Origin: an uncultured Methanomicrobiales archaeon
GTDB lineage: Archaea; Halobacteriota; Methanomicrobia; Methanomicrobiales; Methanospirillaceae
DNA: 64,000 bases
Reading direction: 5' to 3'
NCBI GenBank assembly: GCA_903832665.1
Contig: CAILCG010000017.1
Span: 62,001-126,000, forward strand
In this document: positions 61,853 through 64,000 of the stretch, one piece after another
How the letters are laid out: every line of letters starts with the position of its first letter
How positions within the stretch are numbered: the stretch's first letter is position 1
Position numbers and translations under genes: made by a program
The notes under the pieces: model-generated
Databases searched by the model: none
Seen by the model: only the letters and a program-made list of their open reading frames with translations
Told to the model about the DNA's origin: nothing

Positions 61853-62596
61853 ATGTTAAAAGCTACGATTGATGCAGATATTTTCAAGGAATTCATCGAT
61901 GCGATCTCGGCTCTCATCCCGGAGTGCCGGCTGCATACGGACGAAAATGGGATCTCCACACGGGCAGTCGATACCGCCAATGTGGCCATGATCGGTCTTA
62001 CGCTCAAGAAAGAAGCATTCGATTCGTTCGTTGCAACCGAAAGCCAGATGGGCATTGACATATCCAAGATGAAGAATATCTTTGGCATGGCCGGAAAGGG
62101 CGACCTGATCAGCCTTGAACTCGGGGACAATGCCCAGAAGATGTCGGTCTCGGTGCATGGATACCACTACTCCATCACGCTCCTGGACGTCAATACCATC
62201 CGGAAGGATCCCAATCCCCCGACCATCAACCTGCCAGGCAAGATCGTGATAGCGGGCGAAGATTTTAACAACGCCATGAAAGCCGCAGCAGTAATTTCAG
62301 ATAAGATAGCACTAGGTATAAATCCGAAAGACCAGACCTTTTACCTGGTTGCCGAAGGAGATACCGATCATATCCGCCGCGAGTTCTCCAAAGACGAACT
62401 CAAATCCTTAACCCCCGTTGAGGCCCGGTCACTCTTCTCCCTGGATTACCTAAAAGATATGGGAAAAGTCATGAGCAAGGCCGCAGAGGTTGAGATCTTC
62501 CTCGGTATCGATCACCCGGTCAGGTTCTCGTTTGACATTGCCGGTGGTAACGGGCATGTCGAATACCTCCTTGCACCCCGGATCGAGGCCGATTGA
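61853..62596 (+). CDS. pcn: DNA polymerase sliding clamp (PCNA)
   Basis: This 247-residue clamp encircles DNA as a trimer and tethers replicative polymerases. It starts MLKATIDADIFKEFIDAISAL, has the interdomain connector near residues 118-132, and ends VEYLLAPRIEAD with the usual acidic tail. AGGGG lies upstream of the ATG. Its stop overlaps the priL start (TGATG), so clamp and primase are translationally linked. Confidence 0.96.
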   Translation: MLKATIDADIFKEFIDAISALIPECRLHTDENGISTRAVDTANVAMIGLTLKKEAFDSFVATESQMGIDISKMKNIFGMAGKGDLISLELGDNAQKMSVSVHGYHYSITLLDVNTIRKDPNPPTINLPGKIVIAGEDFNNAMKAAAVISDKIALGINPKDQTFYLVAEGDTDHIRREFSKDELKSLTPVEARSLFSLDYLKDMGKVMSKAAEVEIFLGIDHPVRFSFDIAGGNGHVEYLLAPRIEAD

Positions 62597-63648
62597 TGGA
62601 TTTTACCCCATCTGCAAAGGAACTTTCCCATTTTCCCTTTTTAAAAAAAGCCCAGGACCATGTCAAAGGGCGTTTTTCATCGCTTGATTTTTTGTTCACC
62701 GATACAAAAGGTGAAGCCCTGATCGATCGTGCGCTCGGTCGTATCCAGGATGCAATAACCCCCAAAAAAACATTCACACCCGAAATAACCGGAACTGCGG
62801 GTGACGAAATTGCCGGGTATGCGCTTGCCCGCATTATTGTTTCATGTCTTCACGACAAAACCCTCATCGATCGCCTCACCCGGTACGAAGCCGAACGGGC
62901 ATATTATTTCCTGGTCAATGAAGAGGAATGGAACCAGAACTACAAGCAAGGCGAAGGCGAGTACTCCCGCTTGTGTATTATCCTTGCACAGGAACTGGGC
63001 ATACAGATCACCAAAGATCGTATCCCGCTCGTGGATTATGTTGAACTGGTAGCCCCCCTGCATCAGGACCGGTATCACCTGGTGAACCGGAGGCTCGAAC
63101 ACGGTTTTGTGGATATAAAAAAAGACGAACGCTATGAACTGCTCAGGGAACGGATCCGCGTACTCCTGCGCCGGGATCTCCCCCATAAGGTTCCCGCAAC
63201 AGTCTGCGAAAAACTTTCACCACGGTTTGCCCTGCTGAAAAAAGCGTACCAGGAGCAGATGCTCCAGCAGTTCGGCACTATCGAAGAGAGTTCTTTTCCC
63301 CCTTGCATGCAGAGCCTGATAACAGCCCTTACTGCAGGAGTAAACCTCACGCACGCGGGAAGGTTTTCTCTCACCACATTTCTCCACACAATAGGCATGG
63401 ATGCCAACGCCATTGGTGAACTCTATGCACGTTCACCGGATTTTGACCTGGATAAAACCATGTACCAGGTGGAGCATATCACCGGCAGGGGGGGGTCAGG
63501 AACCGAATACACTGCCCCCGCATGCGCAGCCATGAGAACAACCGGGCTTTGTATTCACCCGGATGCCTTATGCGAAAAGGTCAACCATCCGCTCAGTTAT
63601 TACAAGGCAAAAAAACGGGACCTGAAAAAATCCATCAAAAAAGAATAA
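62596..63648 (+). CDS. priL: DNA primase large subunit PriL
   Basis: This 350-residue subunit lacks catalysis but regulates primer start and length in the PriSL complex. The C-terminal Fe-S domain has four Cys: FPPCMQS near residue 235, then APACAAM, GLCIHP and ALCEKVNHPLSYY between about 310 and 335. The ATG at 62596 shares an overlap with the pcn stop; a TTG at 62593 is also in frame. The small catalytic subunit PriS is not in the window. Confidence 0.94.
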   Translation: MDFTPSAKELSHFPFLKKAQDHVKGRFSSLDFLFTDTKGEALIDRALGRIQDAITPKKTFTPEITGTAGDEIAGYALARIIVSCLHDKTLIDRLTRYEAERAYYFLVNEEEWNQNYKQGEGEYSRLCIILAQELGIQITKDRIPLVDYVELVAPLHQDRYHLVNRRLEHGFVDIKKDERYELLRERIRVLLRRDLPHKVPATVCEKLSPRFALLKKAYQEQMLQQFGTIEESSFPPCMQSLITALTAGVNLTHAGRFSLTTFLHTIGMDANAIGELYARSPDFDLDKTMYQVEHITGRGGSGTEYTAPACAAMRTTGLCIHPDALCEKVNHPLSYYKAKKRDLKKSIKKE

Positions 63649-63661
63649 AAAACGATCTCTT

Positions 63662-63838
63662 CTATGCAATCTTCTCGTTGACGATATAACCGGCACCAGA
63701 AAGAACAAGAATAAAGATTATTATTGCTGTAATATAGGCAATACCTGCTGTCATTACCATGGGCATCACCGCAAGCAGGGCAATCAGGATTAAAAATGCA
63801 ATCAGTCCGATGATCACATCAAGTAGTCGGGCATCCAT
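63662..63838 (-). CDS. Small two-helix membrane protein
   Basis: Starting at the ATG at 63838 (MDARLLDVIIG), the product has about 58 residues and two membrane helices (LIAFLILIALLAVMPMVMT and IAYITAIIIFILVLSGAGYIV) with a short NEKIA tail. The longer frame to 63919 adds a non-conserved-looking N-terminus and is not favoured. It is convergent with priL. No function is known; small two-helix proteins like this are common in Methanomicrobiales. Confidence 0.65.
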   Translation of the reverse strand: MDARLLDVIIGLIAFLILIALLAVMPMVMTAGIAYITAIIIFILVLSGAGYIVNEKIA

Positions 63839-64000
63839 TGGTAAAATTTTCGTTGCTGAAGGATATAGGCTTATCCGCCCGGCCTTGATCGAAGACACCC
63901 CAATAGCAGATGACCTCAAGACACGAAGACATCATTATGCTGCATTGAGTTCCACCACTGTACCGATGAAAGATCCGGTGCAGGAACGAAACGAAGTACT

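Noticed and set aside
63966-64000. Possible gene start (ATG at 63966) running off the window end
   Set aside because: Only about 11 codons are visible and no ribosome binding site precedes the ATG, so it cannot be supported.

Overview
The window comes from a methanogenic archaeon, most likely of the order Methanomicrobiales and close to Methanoregula (the genus is inference). The evidence is cofE for coenzyme F420, archaellins and archaeal type IV pilins, Sec61-beta, aIF5A, PCNA, PriL, aCPSF1, an archaeal proteasome beta subunit, and a TiaS-like protein resembling a methanogen marker family. Most genes start with ATG, GTG or TTG behind GGAG/GGTG-type ribosome binding sites. No rRNA, CRISPR array or recognisable insertion sequence was seen.

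Layout. 1-1.1 kb: tandem 109-bp repeats and a related dispersed element. 1.1-9.7 kb: an AIM24-like protein, a caspase-fold-like protein, TraB, and membrane transport (TrkH, an AI-2E exporter, Kup). 9.7-13.9 kb: an AT-rich accessory stretch with a toxin-antitoxin pair, tRNA-Leu, three pilin genes (two recent duplicates), a probably truncated secreted protein and tRNA-Arg. 14-19.8 kb: M42 peptidase, aminotransferase and 6-phospho-3-hexuloisomerase, an ACT-ACT-metallo-beta-lactamase fusion and a PEGA surface protein.

19.9-27.95 kb holds the most notable locus: six closely packed genes, acsB-acsD-acsC-acsV-(core methionine synthase)-cooC/acsF. The AcsB is of the full-length bacterial type. No CO dehydrogenase gene is present in the cluster or the window. 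The gene set suggests that methyl groups on the corrinoid iron-sulfur protein pass to homocysteine, and possibly exchange with acetyl-CoA.

28-43.8 kb: pyruvoyl arginine decarboxylase, a three-gene YqjD/YqjE-like membrane cluster, a short response-regulator receiver, a polyamine operon (ornithine/lysine-type decarboxylase plus homospermidine synthase), a hom/ACT/TiaS-like operon, NAD kinase, an inositol/fructose phosphatase and aIF5A. 44-46.3 kb: a membrane-anchored protein and two tandem archaellin genes, the second with an in-frame TAG codon in its leader. 47-64 kb: largely core genes (flavoprotein, cofE, Sec61-beta, amidohydrolase, UspA, CBS protein, proteasome beta, aCPSF1, MFS, TPR protein, M20 peptidase, 5TM receptor, moaA-rlmE, pcn-priL).

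Copies of one structured intergenic repeat family lie at 12-285, 811-925, 27955-28070 and 33750-33872. Paired changes in its hairpin suggest that the structure is maintained.
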